A stretch of 64,000 nucleotides of DNA. Origin: Theobroma cacao. Its lineage: Eukaryota; Streptophyta; Magnoliopsida; Malvales; Malvaceae. This document shows, one piece after another, positions 1 through 13,695 of the stretch (position 1 is its first letter; the number at the start of each line of letters is the position of its first letter). The stretch covers positions 3,115,700-3,179,699 of the forward strand of contig NC_030857.1 in NCBI RefSeq assembly GCF_000208745.1, given 5' to 3'. The notes under the pieces are model-generated. The model did no database searches, was not told the origin of the DNA, and saw only the letters and a list, made by a program, of their open reading frames with translations. Made by a program: the position numbers and the translations under genes.

Positions 1-611
1 GGAAAGATGGGAGAGGTTAAAAAAAAGGTTTAATAGGCACAAACCATGCCCCCCCTCCCCCCAATAGAGTACAATGATACTTTTCATTGATGTGATACAT
101 GGATGTGGCAAAACCATCAAATGGGATGGCCCCCAACCCCAACCCCCCAGGGATTTGGGGTAGGATGTTTTTTCTTTTTCATTTACAGCTTCACATTACT
201 ATTATTGTTAATCACAATCTTCATTAAGTTTTGAGATAACATTTATCATGGGAAGTTTGTTTTCATTTTCCTAATGAATAAAAGAAAGAGCATCTCAATC
301 ATTTCAATAGCCAATTTAATCAATGTCATTCATATAACTAAATAACACCTAACTCAACTAAATTAATACCCAAATCCATAATCAAAAGTTTTGGAGTTGG
401 TTCATATTGCTTTCAAAATCAAAAGCATGTTTCTTGGTCTTTTTTTTAATTGTTTGTTTAGTGTTTATTTAAGGGAGAAAAAAAGAATGAAAACTAAATG
501 ATTCAGATGGGATGAAATAAAGGGTTCACCAAAAATAAGCAATTGATGTGTATAGGCAGAAATATCATCCAAGCTATTTGATGATTAAATACTGGTTTGA
601 TTAGTATGGTT

Positions 612-646
612 TATATATATATATATATATGTATGTATATATATAG
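612..646. repeat. TA-rich microsatellite
   Basis: Imperfect TA dinucleotide run interrupted by GTATGTA. It lies in intergenic DNA. Confidence 0.9.
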
Positions 647-2489
647 TAGCAAAATGAATATTGATCACTTTGTTTTGCAATGTCCTAAAGGAGCCAGACC
701 AAGCAGAATCTAATGAAAAAACAAAGAATAAAAAAATGAAAAGAGCAAGGGAAAAAAGAGAGGCTGCTATGTCAAGTGAGGGTATGGTTTGTGCCACAAA
801 AGAAGAATATTAAAGGTAAGACCCATGATTTAATCACCTGAAGGAGATCTTATGCACAGATAAGAAGATCCATTGCCCCCAATTAATAAATGGGTTTTAG
901 GCATTAAACAATGCGTAAGAATATATATACTTTCATGCCTTCTTGTTTGGAGTGGAGGGAACAATAGCCACGCCCAATCAAAGTTTATCTCCCTCCTCTC
1001 TTTCTCTCTCCCATTGCCCCATTGGGTCTACCCTTTTGGTAGCACTGAACCAACTCTCCCTATACAATATGAGATGTAAAGCAAGGATTCCCTCTCCCGC
1101 CCCACGTCTCATCTCTTCCTATATCATCATCACATTCATGTGCTCTTTTTTATTTCTTTGTTTTTATAGTAGCTGCTCACTGGGTTATTTCGTGAACCAA
1201 GTTTTCACTTCTTCAACTGAAATAAGTCATGTATTTTACCTGTTTACTTACATAATAATTAACATTTACGTAAATTAAGATAACCCTTTAATTTTATAAA
1301 ATTGTTTTAATATATCGATTTAAAACATTCAAACATTCGCATATATTAATTTCGTTCATTGATAAATATATATTTAAAAAATTGATTTCGAGTTTTCATT
1401 CATTGTAAAAAAAAGAATATAAGTTGCATAAATCAATATTCATTTTATATACTTAATTGGATCCATGATTTGAAAGTATTTATGATGAGATCAATTAGCA
1501 TTGATTCATGTATATCTATATATATTGATCATCAAACTATCTTACAACCTTATTGGCTGCTTACTTTCATTAGCACTGGCATTATATTGAAACCTTTTTT
1601 ACAACTTTATCTTTATTGTTTTCCCTAATATAATAGTATCAATCATCAAATGATGCCTCCAAAGATGGCATAAGAGTGGTGGTTGTGGATTGACCACTTA
1701 ACCGAAAGTCTCCCAAGTTATTTTTTTTTTCTTTTCTTTTCTTCTTTTTTTTTTCTTTTTAAAATACAAAACTGAAAGGGGTAGTAGCTTACCCACGAAG
1801 GAAAAATGGATGATTTTGTGTAACGCACCACCACATAAAATTTCACTGTATATTGGAGCTGCATATACACTTCCTAGTGGACCTTCCATTTTATATGGAT
1901 GTGGCGAGTTGAGGATGATGATCTTCATATTTTTTCTTCATTTTTCCTCTATAAAAACTTCCTCAACTTTGACTGCCTAATGCTTGAAAAACTCCAATTC
2001 GTACAGTACTTTGTTAGGCAAATTTCTGGAAGTCAAATTGTTGTTGCTAGCTGTTAGCATATGATAACCAATTGTTAATAGAAAAAGGAAAAAGCATTAG
2101 AGGAGGGGGACTCAGAGTCAGATATGCTCTAGAAATGACCACATTTAAACAAATTTCCATGTTTTCTGCCACTAAAACTTGTTTAATCACCCCCCACAAA
2201 AATGTTCATTACCCCATCTCATGCACGAAAATGAAACACGTTAGGGCTAACATTGACTGACATTGGGATCTTTTTATTTGTTTTTCAGAAATTTTTTTCC
2301 CTTTTCCCCCTCCAAAGCACGAGAGAGAGAGAGAGGAAAAAGGAAGAATTCCTTTTTGGAGCGGTCATAAATAAACATAAGATACTGAGTTTTGGTGGGG
2401 GAGCGTGGGACATGAGACCATGGAGCCATTTGGTTGTGGATTCTCCAACAAAACATCCACGCTTAGAAAGCTTAAAACAATACCGCCCA

Positions 2490-2508
2490 CCCCCCCCCCC
2501 CCCCCCCC
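2490..2508. repeat. Poly-C homopolymer next to an assembly gap
   Basis: A run of about 19 C is followed within a few bases by five undetermined bases (2514-2518). The run probably caused a sequencing or assembly failure, so local length and sequence are unreliable. Confidence 0.9.
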
Positions 2509-2649
2509 TTCTCNNNNNCAGGCCGCACTAAAGAAACAAATAAACTCTTGTTTTTTTTTTTTCTTTTTTTGCTTTTATAAATCATTCACAAACCAATACA
2601 AAGGGAGATGATTAAAAGGAAGGGGGATGAGGAATCCATACTTCCCCTC

Positions 2650-2657
<8 letters not shown>

Positions 2658-2680
<23 letters not shown>
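2658..2680. repeat. CA microsatellite
   Basis: Perfect CA dinucleotide run of about 11 units following a short CT run. Confidence 0.95.
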
Positions 2681-5600
2681 TCACATCTTTTATGCTACAT
2701 TCCACCCACTTTCTTAGACTTTTATCCCACTCTCCTTTATATTTTACCAAAAAGAAATGACCCCATTACAAAGTGTCAACCCCTCTCCCCCCTGGCTAAT
2801 CCTATTTTTTAAAGGGATGTTTGTTTCATTAATATTCTTGATTGGGAAGCTGAGCAGGGGGAGATTAATTAGGCCATGGAGGGCTTCCATCATCAAACAC
2901 GTGCAAATGTGCACGCTTATGGCTTCCATGGCAAAGTATTCATGTTTCTCCATTTCAATAATATTTCCCTTTGAAGAATTGAAAAAAGGGTTTCTATAAT
3001 TGTGATGAGACATTAAATTTGGTGTTTACATATTTGCTTTTGCACGTTTGTTTCCCTCAGATAGCAAGGAAACATCAACACAAAAAACCCCTTCCCTTCA
3101 TCATTTTTCTAGATCTGATGTTGAAGGCACGAATGAAGAACTGAAATGGGGCAAGTTAATTTTTCCAACTGTACAATAAAACTGGTTCTTGACAATACAT
3201 GTTCAGTCCAATATGTTAGGATCGAAACATGATGCAGTCATTGAGCATATTTTTTCCCCTCAGCAAGTCAACCAAATACAGTTTGATTGAACTAATTTGG
3301 AGGGTACTAACTAATTAAAAGTGGCTACAATCATGGAATAATGTGAACCAATAGTGTAAAGCCTTAGCTTAGAGAATTGAAGAACGCATAGTGTTTAACT
3401 AGTAACTAAATTTCAGGTATTATAATAACCTAAGATATGGAATTTTCTTGTGTGGGTATGTCTTTGAAAGCAAATATCAGCATTGCAATAAGGAGCAATT
3501 ATAGTTAATCAGACCCCTCTCTTACACCAAAAGAGCAATCATAGCATTACCTAGAGAAATCTATTAGGGGGGTAAACAAATAATTTTAATGACGGGACGA
3601 GTTTAATTAATGAGTACTTGCATCCATGTCTAAATAATTATAAAGGCAATTAGCAATCCCACAAATCACTCTCTGCTTCTACCTTACTCTTTCCAAACAT
3701 AAAGCCTAATTATTCCCCTCCATTGCTGCTTCCACTGTTCTTCATTGCCAACTCCGAAACATGGAGGATCCTCGTTAATTTACACTTTTAAGGTCAAAAT
3801 TATCCACTTATAACAGTGAAGTAATTATCATGTTGACCTTGAAACTATTGCACATATGAGATTAATGATCCCCATTCCCACGTAAGAATCATGAAGCTGG
3901 ATCGTGGCCTTACTACAGTGCACTTTGGTGGGTATAAGTTGGACTTTAGGGTTTCAGTTGCATTAGGTAGACCAATCAAGTTGCTTCAACACTGGGTTAT
4001 AATTGAGGTTAGTTCAAATCCAGAAAGTGCCAGTCATTATCAAAACGAGACTTTTGGGCTCCCTCACCAAAACAAATCAATTGGAATTTGGTTTGGTTTC
4101 TTTTTAATTTTTCTCGTTTATGGAATGAGGGTAAACAATTCTTCTTCCTGTCATGTCGAGGACGCATGCATTTGGGAAAAGGGCAGCCTTTCCATTGCAT
4201 ATCCGAGCAACTTAATCCAGAATGGTAAGTTGGAATCTTCTTTCCTTTTTCAACTCGTGTTACAGTAAAATGACCACTGGGGAAATTTTAATGTAAGAGA
4301 ATCAAACTAAAAAGCTTGAAAATTTTCCCATCAGCACTGGCTACAACAAGGAAAAAGGTGGGAAACTTTTTTCCATGAAAGAACATTTGGATTGAAAATA
4401 CGCAAGTAGCACAACAGACAAGACCATACCTCCTCAATTTGCTAATTTTTTTTGGTTATAATATTCCTTAAACCTTATTAATCTGACACATTTTCTCCGT
4501 GTTTTAAGGAGTTAAACTGAGATAAACATCCTAGTCAAGTCACGAACCAAACGCAACAGACTGGCCACAAAGTTTGAATTCCTTGGTACAGTAAATGGCT
4601 TGGAATGAAAAGGACAAAGTAGTCATTTCATACCCTTTAATAAGATTTATGAAAATTTTTAAAAATACTGAATTCATAAAGAAGTTCATCGACTAAAAAA
4701 ATATTGTAAGACTTGAGGGGGCAAAAAATAAATAAAGGGTAGAAAATCTTGCAATCCGACACCAAAATCTCCAGTACAGTAAGAGCTAGCAGACTTTTTA
4801 AGAGAAAAAAAATAAAAAGTCTCCCACGCCCACGAGACGCACAAACCTTTCAATTAACACGCCGTCTTATCTTTTCCCAACATGTCCACGCTCCTCCGCT
4901 TGTGTTCCCTCCTCACCTCCCCTCAATGCCGCACGATTGATTACGTTCACACGTGGAAGGATCATAGAGGTCGAGTCTAAAATCCCAAAGGAAAATAAAG
5001 ACAAAACAAATGAGATTCTTTTTTTGGAGCCAGAAGATATTTATTGTTAATATTCAATTAATTAGTAAATTCGTCTGAATGACATTAATACTTTTTACAA
5101 CTTATTTTTCTCTTTTTTTTAAAAAAAAAAAAAAAAGCAACAAACGCTGTATCAGCAATTCAGCATCATCGTTGGGATCTTATTAAAGGGAGCGCATGCA
5201 TTTGTGCACGCTTTGGCTCGCGCTTCCATAAGAAAGAGAAAGAGAGTCAGGGTTTTGTTTGTTTGGTCAAAGTATTGTTAAATGATTCATAGGAGTTAGT
5301 TAAGGAGAAAGTGTTTTTTTTTTTATTTTTTTAATTATTTGTGAGAATCATCCAACAAATGAAACTGTAAACATAGCAGACTAAGTTGTGTATAGGAAAT
5401 TGCGTTTTTTAAAATGGTACGGAAAAAAATTAAAGTCAAGTAAAACTTAAAGATACTCAAGATCTCGTAATAAAAATAGAATGTATTGTTAAAGGGCCTA
5501 ACCATGCACGCGAGGGGATAGGGTGACAGACGGGTGTACGGAGAAATTAAGGAGCAGAGGAATCGGGATTGAGTTACGGATGGCTGACACGTGTAGTGGG

Positions 5601-6278
5601 GATTGGGGTTTTTTTCCCTGGGGACCGCCAAATCAGCGGCTTCTGCGGACGCGTAGCCGCCAGTGGCGTGCTTTCTGGCGTGTTTTAACTGGAAGTTTTT
5701 TTCCCCCTTTAAATTCCTTTCTCACTTTCTTTTCTTTTTTTCCTGCAGTTTTTACGGTGATTCTCGGGAGTGGTAAAGCTTTGTGATTTTTGTATTTTCT
5801 CTTTGCTCCTTCATATTCCTTGGAACATTATTTCGGCCCCTACTTTTCTTTTTTTGTTTACTTTAATACATCAATTTTCATAATCACTATGCAAAAACAA
5901 TTAAGTTTTACATTATGTACAAAGATATATTAAATGACTTGTATAAATAATATAAAATAAAAATTTAATGCATTTATATCACCTTGATGGAAAAGGTCTT
6001 CATGATCAAAAACAAAACTGAAGTGGGGGTGGGCATTACCTTTAAAAGCAAAAAGTCTCTTAAAGGAAAAGATCATGCTACCTACCAGAAGTGACAAGTT
6101 TTATACAATCTAACAGTGCCAATATTCTCGCTTCCTTAACTATATACAGTTTGAAAAAGGATACGGTTTTGGTAAATAATGTAAGGGTCGACATGCACTT
6201 GAAGCGATGAACTCCTATGGGAAACTAGGTGAGGACGTAGCCTTTCTCTATGTCAAAGCTTTAATACTTATTCATTAA

Positions 6279-6479
6279 CTAAGAACAGGCAACTCGAGAA
6301 GATACAGTCCACGACAAACTTGGCATTTGTTTCGATGATGAACCAGGTTCGTTCACGTTCTTCTTTTTAGGCAAATCGGTCTTTTTCTTTGACGTACGCT
6401 GGAAGCTCATGCTTTTACTATAGTCAACAGTCCAGACATTCCAGAGTCTGAAAAAACAAAAGATTGAACTAATGTTCAT
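6279..6479 (-). CDS. Doubtful short ORF, possible terminal exon
   Basis: A minus-strand frame of about 66 codons. Its first part reads like intron (a T-rich tract ending TTTTTTCAG), and the remainder would encode about 55 basic, Ser- and Lys-rich residues ending SSRVACS before TAG. An upstream GTGAGT donor gives an intron of only about 50 nt, which is short for a plant. I do not recognise the product and can find no convincing upstream exons. It is listed only because the acceptor and the amino-acid composition look less random than their surroundings. Confidence 0.15.
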   Translation of the reverse strand: MNISSIFCFFRLWNVWTVDYSKSMSFQRTSKKKTDLPKKKNVNEPGSSSKQMPSLSWTVSSRVACS

Positions 6480-9400
6480 ATTCTATCCAAAACTCACCGT
6501 ATTAATGCACGTTAAAAAGTTTTTGTTGATGCTGCATTTATTTATAAGTTTTAAAAGCTTGCATTCACATGATTCATTTACATGTAATTTTTTTTGGTTA
6601 AAAAAACATATAGATTACATGAAATGATTAACTTTGAATTACTTTACCTGGGCTTTCTAGGGCTAATTATTAATATAATACATTATTAGAGGTGACAATT
6701 TAGATTCTCACATTGTATATGTGCCGATTATCAAAAGTCATGCTAATTCCAAATTTACGGCTCATTTTATTTAATTCATTCAATTTTATTAGGTATACCC
6801 CATTGTTTTCAAAATTGATAATGTGATTTAAGGTTTTTTTTTTAATAAATTAAGACTTTCTATTTAAATACATTGTCATAAGTTTTCGTTTTACAAAAAG
6901 CAATTTTCATGAAAATTATAATTTTTGAAAGATAAAGAGTGAATTTTTTAAATTCACTGGAAAAATATGAAAGAAAAAACCATAAATGAAACAAAAGGTA
7001 ATTAGCCTTGCATTTCTTTCTGGCAAATCACAACAAATTTTAAGGCAAAGTGGGTGAAGAAACAAAAGAGAAGATGGGGGGAAAATATAGAAGAGAAACA
7101 CAAAGGGAAGGGTAAGAAGCCGAAAATGTTGTGAAGTACGGGGACAGAGAGTTAAAATAGAAAGTGACAGCGGTTGGCTCTCGAGTAGTTGGGCGCATGG
7201 GCCATCGGGAGTCAACCTGTCCACATTATCAAGTACCTAAAGTACCACTCTCACCGTACCAAGATTGGCAGTAAGACATAGCGGTGAAGATATGAGAGAG
7301 GCGAGCCAGTTCGGTAGCCTGCCCCGTGCTGGATTAGATTCCCTTTGAGTCGTCAACCTTGGCCAGTACACCTACCTCTCAAGCTGATAGAAATCATGCG
7401 TTCTGCACTGGCCAATTCTTTACACCTCCGCAGCCCCCAAAACGCCGTCGTTATGGTCGTTGGATTACTTTGAATCAAAAGTATCGATCCATGTGAAATG
7501 TAACTACTTTACCCACGTAAGGTGACAATTTCATGTCGGCATACTATGCAACCTCTGCGTCCAAATCTCAACACATGTAAACATGTTTTTAAAATTAATA
7601 AAAGAAACATTAAATATTTTAATGCGATTAGGCATTATAAATGTGAAATGATACGAAGGTGATTAGCCGTAAATGGTTATGTAGGTTTTTAAATAATTTA
7701 AGTTGATGCAAAGCATGACATTTGGCTTTATGCATCAACTTCAAGCTATTGTATCAAAAAAAATTGACATGTTAATCAATCATGAAACAAAGTAGTATGG
7801 CTAGTTCACTTCTAAACTTACTTGTTTCGTGTCAATGCGTGTTTATTATTATTTTTAATCACAACTAATAAAATGAAAGCGACATTTTATATTGAAATTA
7901 ATGAGTGGGAAAATAATTCTCTTGCTCTTTTAAGGCATATCTGATATCCCTCCTTTTTAGTCCTTCTTCTCCGATTGTTTATCATCCATAGACTGACTTC
8001 TACAACAACTAGAACAAAGAGAAACGATCAAATGGGTTGTGTTCTTCAATACTTTGTCATTCCACCATTCTTTTATCTCGTTATTAACAGTGAAATACTA
8101 GGTTTTGTGGTGGACTCAATGACTATTTTTAATACAAAGTAGCCCAATTTCTGTCCACTATTTAGCCCTCAATTATTGGATGGTCCACGGCCCTACATGT
8201 ATTCTATTCATGGGAGACACTTACCTTTATCTGGGCCTAATATTTAAGAAGACTGAGCCAGAGACCCTCTTTACCCTATTCCTCAACCCAACTCAAGGCT
8301 AATTATCGAGCATTTAACCTTTTTTGTTAGAACATGCTCTGTTCTCATAAACAAATAAATATCATTCCATAATTGAGAGGGGCGGCAGACCATGTCTGAT
8401 GTCTTTCATATCTAGAATTCACACGATAAGTGTTTGTAACGATGACCGCATTTTCTTTGACAATTATATTCACTGAAATAAGTGTTAGGATAAAACAAAT
8501 GACAGAGGTACACAAAGTCAAGATAAATACATCATCTTTATCTTTAAAATATTCAGCAGCTGGAGATAGAGAAACAGCATCCTCTTATCTTCAACAGTGC
8601 AGCAAATCTCTTTGATATATGCTCCCTTTCTCTGCATTCCATCCTGCCACCTTGGATTGTTGAGACATTTTTGGCTCATCGGCTGCATGATAGCTCAGTT
8701 TGTGATGATTAGCCCTTTAAACCTTTGTTTGTCAAGCCCTCTTTTGTCACATTTCCTGTCTCTGGTCCCTCATTTTTTCATGGTTTGATTATGGCTTTGA
8801 TTGTAGTGATTCGTATTTCTCTTGTGGGTTTGCTATTGTTGCATTTGGAGTGGTCAAAAGTAGTTAAATTGTCAGCAATACTACAATGACCATGATACCA
8901 GCAATACGTGGTCGGCTTGAGGCCACTTACGCATCCTTGTACATGGCAGAGGAGGCAAGACCGAATCACAAGTTACCAACAATTTTGGCTCGAAATAATA
9001 AACCTAAGAAAGTTGAGACCATAATGTAAGAACAAAGTTTTTGTATAAATATATGGTTAATTACGCACTTGGCATCTTAATTATGACCAAATAGGCGATT
9101 AATAGAAGGAAAAATAACAAAATAAAACTGTCCTTTTTGGGCCAAGGTATCTCATAATTGGTTTGGGTCAGAAAGGAATACTATGGATTTTACTGTGTGT
9201 TTTCTCTTCGGGCTTAAGGAAGCCCGGTTTATCTTTGCCAACAAAGAAACCGAGGGGTAAAACTGTAATTAAAGTGCACAACGCCATCCCCTTGCAATCC
9301 TTCCCGCGTTTTTCCGTCACTTTTAGCGGGGGAGGGAATCATATTCACGGCCTTTGATTGAGTAGACTTGATCCATTTCTTATGGACCTTGCTGCCATGG

Positions 9401-10878
9401 GTCCAAAATTGACAGTGCGACGTCGTTTTCGAGTTTGTGAAATGCATTTTTAGACAGAAAGTTGGAAAGATTGCAAAAAATATATACAACATAGTTAAAT
9501 TGAACTAATTAGCTGGACTCCCTCACTTTATTTATTTATTACCCAAATTTACAGTATCTTTTAGCTTGTGATGCTGTACAGGTAGAAGGTGCAGCTTGTC
9601 CATAAGCTTTTAAAAAAAACAAAACAAAAAAAAGAAAAAAGAAAAAGAAATGAATGGATGCTCCCTTAGCTTAGGGATGAGTTATTGGTTTAATTATATT
9701 TTCAGAAACATTGCAGAGATATTCTAGCTTTTCAGAGCGAGAGAGAGAGAGAGAAATTTTGCTGATATATAGTAATAACTTTTGTCTGATAACAAGAACT
9801 TATTGGCTGTAGGAATGGTGGGTTTACAGTTTCAAGGATCTTGTCTTCTGTTTCATAAGATTTGTCCACTAAACTGCGATCGGAGGTTTTTGTTTAAACA
9901 TGTGAATCAGGACCGTACTTTGGATGCTAATCAATGTCCCTTTCCAACTTCGTACACACATCAATTATTCGGCCTTTGGGTGATTCAGGTTGGACGTGGA
10001 AATATGACATCTCCCCACAAATTATTCCTACTTCCAATCTCATAGCATTATAATTTTCATCTTATGTCAGTCCAGCAATGAGGACTGGCAGAAGAGGATA
10101 GGAAGGGAAGTTAGTCTTGGAATTTACAGCTAAGGAAAATTATGAATAAAAGATGAAAGCAAAGCATTGAATGTTGCATGTGAGTGGTGCAGTTAGTTCC
10201 TCCTCATGGGTTTAAATTATGTTTTAATGTCAGGAATAATCCACAGGACGCCTTTATTATCTGATATGGGTTCACGTGGTGGCCCAAAACTCGATTTAAT
10301 ACGGCCTTTTAATTAAAAGTTTTTTACGTCTTTGACTTAACGCTTTTTTGCTGCTGCCCAGCCCAGCCAAGCCCAGTTATAATTAGATAGTCATTTGCAG
10401 GCTGCTGCAGCATCATCCTCTTTTTTTCTTTTTTTTTTTATTTGCCTCAATTATGTAAATTTATGTTTATAAATTTATTCAAGAAAACCCACCAATTTGC
10501 AAAGAGTATGTGATTTAGCCCTGTTTCATTGGTGATAATCCTGATGGAGAAACAGGCAATGGCATCTTTTATTGAAGAAAACCCTTTTTAATCTTGTTTT
10601 GCTTGGGTTCCTCTTGTTTCTTTGCCTTTTTTCTTCTTTTTTTTTTGTGTGTACATCTTCAAAATTAATAATAATTACTAGAATAAAGGTCAAAGCAAGA
10701 TAAATCAAACTATTCTTGCAAAATATATCTCATATTACTATTTTTTTTGGTTTTTACTTTTTTTTTCTCCGGAAAAACTCCAACCTACAACAAACTATAT
10801 CTCACAAAGCAGAAAAACTTGTTTTTTTTTTTTTTTGTTTTAATCTCTTTTTTCATGTTTTCTCTTGTTCTAGTACTA

Positions 10879-10907
10879 GCTGTTAAGAAGTCTAATATTT
10901 AACAGCT
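10879..10907. repeat. Short inverted repeat (9-bp stem)
   Basis: AGCTGTTAA is followed about 11 bases later by its exact reverse complement, TTAACAGCT. It lies about 290 bp beyond the stop of the minus-strand cyclin gene, so it could fall in the 3' UTR or just outside it. No function is assigned. Confidence 0.5.
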
Positions 10908-11194
10908 GGTGACCCCTCTCCATGCCAAGAGCATGAAATGCCCTGATTCAATCCTCTCCATACTCAGCCCATGACACAACTTATTGAAGGACTCTTCCAA
11001 CTATTTTAGCCTTTTTTTTTTTTTTGGCCTCCTTTACCTTTCATTTTCCATCCTGTACTTATGGTTTTCCTTTTGGTCCTCTTAAAAAACACACCCAAAG
11101 CTACTATGTAACAATAACAGACATATAAAGGAGGAGTGTTGGTTTTGTTGTGTGAATATCCTAATCTTCCGTATCACTTTTACAGCTCCACTTC

Positions 11195-13308
11195 TCAGGG
11201 TCTGCTTAGCTTTCTCCTTTTGGTACTGGGACTAGTATGCGTACGTGAAGAACTTGCACATGACCCAACTGTTGTGTCATCACTTTTATAGCTCAAGCAT
11301 GCGGCATCCAGCACCCCAATTGGGCTCTGGGGAACAGATGGGACAGATGCATTGCCTCCCTTAACAGACCCACCAAACAATGACAATTCATCTACCAATT
11401 CAATACACTTCAGCACTCTCTCCTGCCAAAAAGAATCAATCCATGTATGGGTTAATTGACTTAATTCAATCTAATTAGCAAGTAATCATCAAACACAAAA
11501 TAATTTGATAAACAAAAGAACCAATCATCTAGGTTGCCTTTTTGGTTTGGATATTGGACCACCAAAGTTTACCTTTTGTACATACTGAGTGAGAACAGAA
11601 ATTGCTTTCTCAGTGTCCACTGTTTTGGTTTCTACAGCAACAGATACTGCCACTGCTGCGGCAATCTCACAAGACTTGAATTCCAAGAAGTCAATCCCTG
11701 CATTCAATTCCCCACCCACCAAAAACATCAGATCCCTCTCACACCTATCTATCATATTTGTGACCACTGCAGACAAAAATTATTGCAAAAATAGTACACT
11801 TGTCTCTGTATGCTACTGTGAGGAACAGAGACGGACCTTTTATTGTGCTTGAGATGAGTTGGATTGATCTCAAGATTGAATTTCTAAGTGGGATTTTATC
11901 ATCATTGAGCTTGTAAAGGAAATAGTCTATGAAGGAGAATGGGGTGATTGCTTGCATTCTCCATTTCAAGGTGCTCAACACTAGAAGCTCCATTCTTTGT
12001 ATAGTTCTAGCCTCAAACACAAATCTAGATTCTCCCACCTGTTAATCATCAATTCATCAAAACTGTTAGATTCAAACAAAACTATAACACTTAAGAAAGC
12101 TACTGACTCTGGTAGATTTTAACCTGTAGATCTAAAATTAATGGAACTTCAGTCTCCTCCATCTTGGCTGCAAGAGATAGACATGCCACGGCTAGTAATT
12201 GCATCATCCAAGCTTTGCCCTTCTGCAATCATCGGACATTAGATGCAATTTAAATCAATGGAGTTTAGTGCAAGGGTAGGTCCAGAAAATAAGAATCTCA
12301 TGTTTGATTGGTTTTTTGAACTTACGGGTAATTCATAGGCAGAGAGAAACCTGTCCAAGTAGTTTATCGATAAATACGCACAAAGAGGTCCAAAACCGAA
12401 ATGGGCATGAACCTGTTGAACAAACAGGGCAATTAAAATCAACCATGAAACAAGCTCAAAAGAAAGGAATAATGAAGGCAAATAATTGAATAGAACAGGA
12501 AAGGGAGCATAACAGCTCATACACTACAACAAGGACTAATAAAGAGAAAGGGAATATACAAAAAGCAGAAATAGTTTCAAAGCTGCTGAGAAAGAAATGA
12601 AGAGATAAAAACAATTAACAAATCAGCATTGGCCCCAACAGCGAAAAAGAACCCACCAAACGCATTCCAGAATATGAAAAAAAAGATACCAGAACAAAGA
12701 GAAAAATGAACCCAGTTCATTTCCTCCACCTCAAGAAGTTCTGAAAACATAATCAGGATTAATCCAAAAAGGGTATTTTACTCAGCAAAATACAGAGGAA
12801 AACCATATAAATCTGAAAAGAAAGCAAAGACTTTAACTCTGAAATAATCCAAATATTGACAGAACGAGTACAATATGTTGAAAAAGAAGCACCCACTTTA
12901 CAAATCATATATGTGAAACCTTCATTAATCTAAGTAAAAGGTTAAAAAAAAAGATGATTCATTTCTGAGTTAACCTACCTTCCAAATCCAATCAACAGCT
13001 TCTTTTCTAGCCTCCAGGTCCATATCTCCACTTTTTAGCCTCTTCAAGTAATCAGCATTTGGCAAATGTTGCTGTTCTTTCTCAACCATCAAAGCCAAAC
13101 ACTCCTCACTCTGCAATGGCAAGCCGTCTTCATCAACGCCATTAAAGACTCGGTTTTGATTCGAGTTTCGATAATATCTATGATTCCATGCTGCCCCAAA
13201 CTCTTCCACCTCAGCGCCCCAACCGCAGCACTCGTTATCATCAAAAATGCTGCTGTTGTCTTCTGCACATAGAAGACTCGAAACTGCACAATCAAAACTT
13301 GGTGCCAT
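11195..13308 (-). CDS. CYCD4: D-type cyclin, CYCD2/CYCD4 group
   Basis: Regulatory subunit of a CDKA kinase that drives the G1/S transition by phosphorylating retinoblastoma-related protein. Six exons join in frame: 13308-12979, 12412-12326, 12222-12124, 12038-11837, 11697-11573 and 11422-11195, giving 356 residues, normal for the family. Residues 12-16 read LLCAE, the LxCxE retinoblastoma-binding motif of D cyclins. The cyclin box runs from about residue 85: [12 protein letters not shown], then [20 protein letters not shown], then [19 protein letters not shown]. The C-terminal cyclin fold carries TPFSFIDYF and [15 protein letters not shown]. The tail has [15 protein letters not shown] and a basic KRRKL end, with Ser/Pro stretches that could be phosphorylated. 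The start at 13308 is the first ATG in this frame. The 5' flank carries GA repeats (13640-13695). The group is clear; the choice of CYCD4 over CYCD2 rests on sequence feel and on the 14-3-3 neighbour. Confidence 0.93.
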
Positions 13309-13639
13309 TGCAGACAAAACTCTCAAAAAATCTAGAAAAAGTAAAAAAAAAAAGCTCTCTCTTTATCTTACTATCTTCTAAACAATAAATGGTATTAAGA
13401 GCGTGGGTTGTATGTTTATATGTGAAAAAATTTTTCTTTAATCAAAGAATTGAAGAACAAAGAAATGTTTTTGAAGAGTATAATATAATATAGGAATGGG
13501 AACACAATAAAGAGTGAAGCTAAAGCAGTCTCCTCGCTCTCTATCTCTCTCCCTCTCTCAGACTTGAGAGGCTTCAAAAGACTGCTCAAGAAGAGGGTCT
13601 CTTATGAAGGAAACCAATGCCCTTTTTAGGGTAAAAGCA

Positions 13640-13695
13640 AGAGAGAGAGAGAGAGAGAGAGAGGGAGGGAGTGCGACAGTGAGAGAGAGAGAAAG
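13640..13695. repeat. GA-rich microsatellite in cyclin 5' flank
   Basis: A near-perfect GA run (about 13641-13663) is followed by a second imperfect GA stretch. It lies 330-390 bp upstream of the cyclin ATG, and on the cyclin strand it reads as CT. CT/GA tracts are common in plant core promoters and leaders. Confidence 0.85.

Larger units (their letters stand above)
1..11194. other. Long gene-poor stretch, no supported gene
   Basis: About 11 kb without a coding region I can support. Reading frames here are short, have no recognisable domain and do not join through convincing splice sites. The stretch holds several microsatellites (listed separately), AT-rich filler and three more GC-rich patches near 5500-5760, 7130-7460 and 9290-9430. 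These patches look like plant promoter or leader DNA: an ACACGTGT palindrome lies at 5587-5594, and ACGTCGTTTT-like motifs lie near 7440 and 9419. A non-coding transcript or a very small gene could be present. The segment next to 11194 is expected to include the 3' UTR of the minus-strand cyclin gene. Confidence 0.6.

Noticed and set aside
943..1278. A 111-codon plus-strand frame near the window start
   Set aside because: It starts on a non-ATG or weak context, runs through CT-rich low-complexity sequence and has no recognisable domain.
3891..4268. A 125-codon ATG-started plus-strand ORF
   Set aside because: No recognised motif, mixed low-complexity and hydrophobic sequence, and no neighbouring exon or promoter evidence. 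It could be chance in 11 kb of gene-poor DNA.
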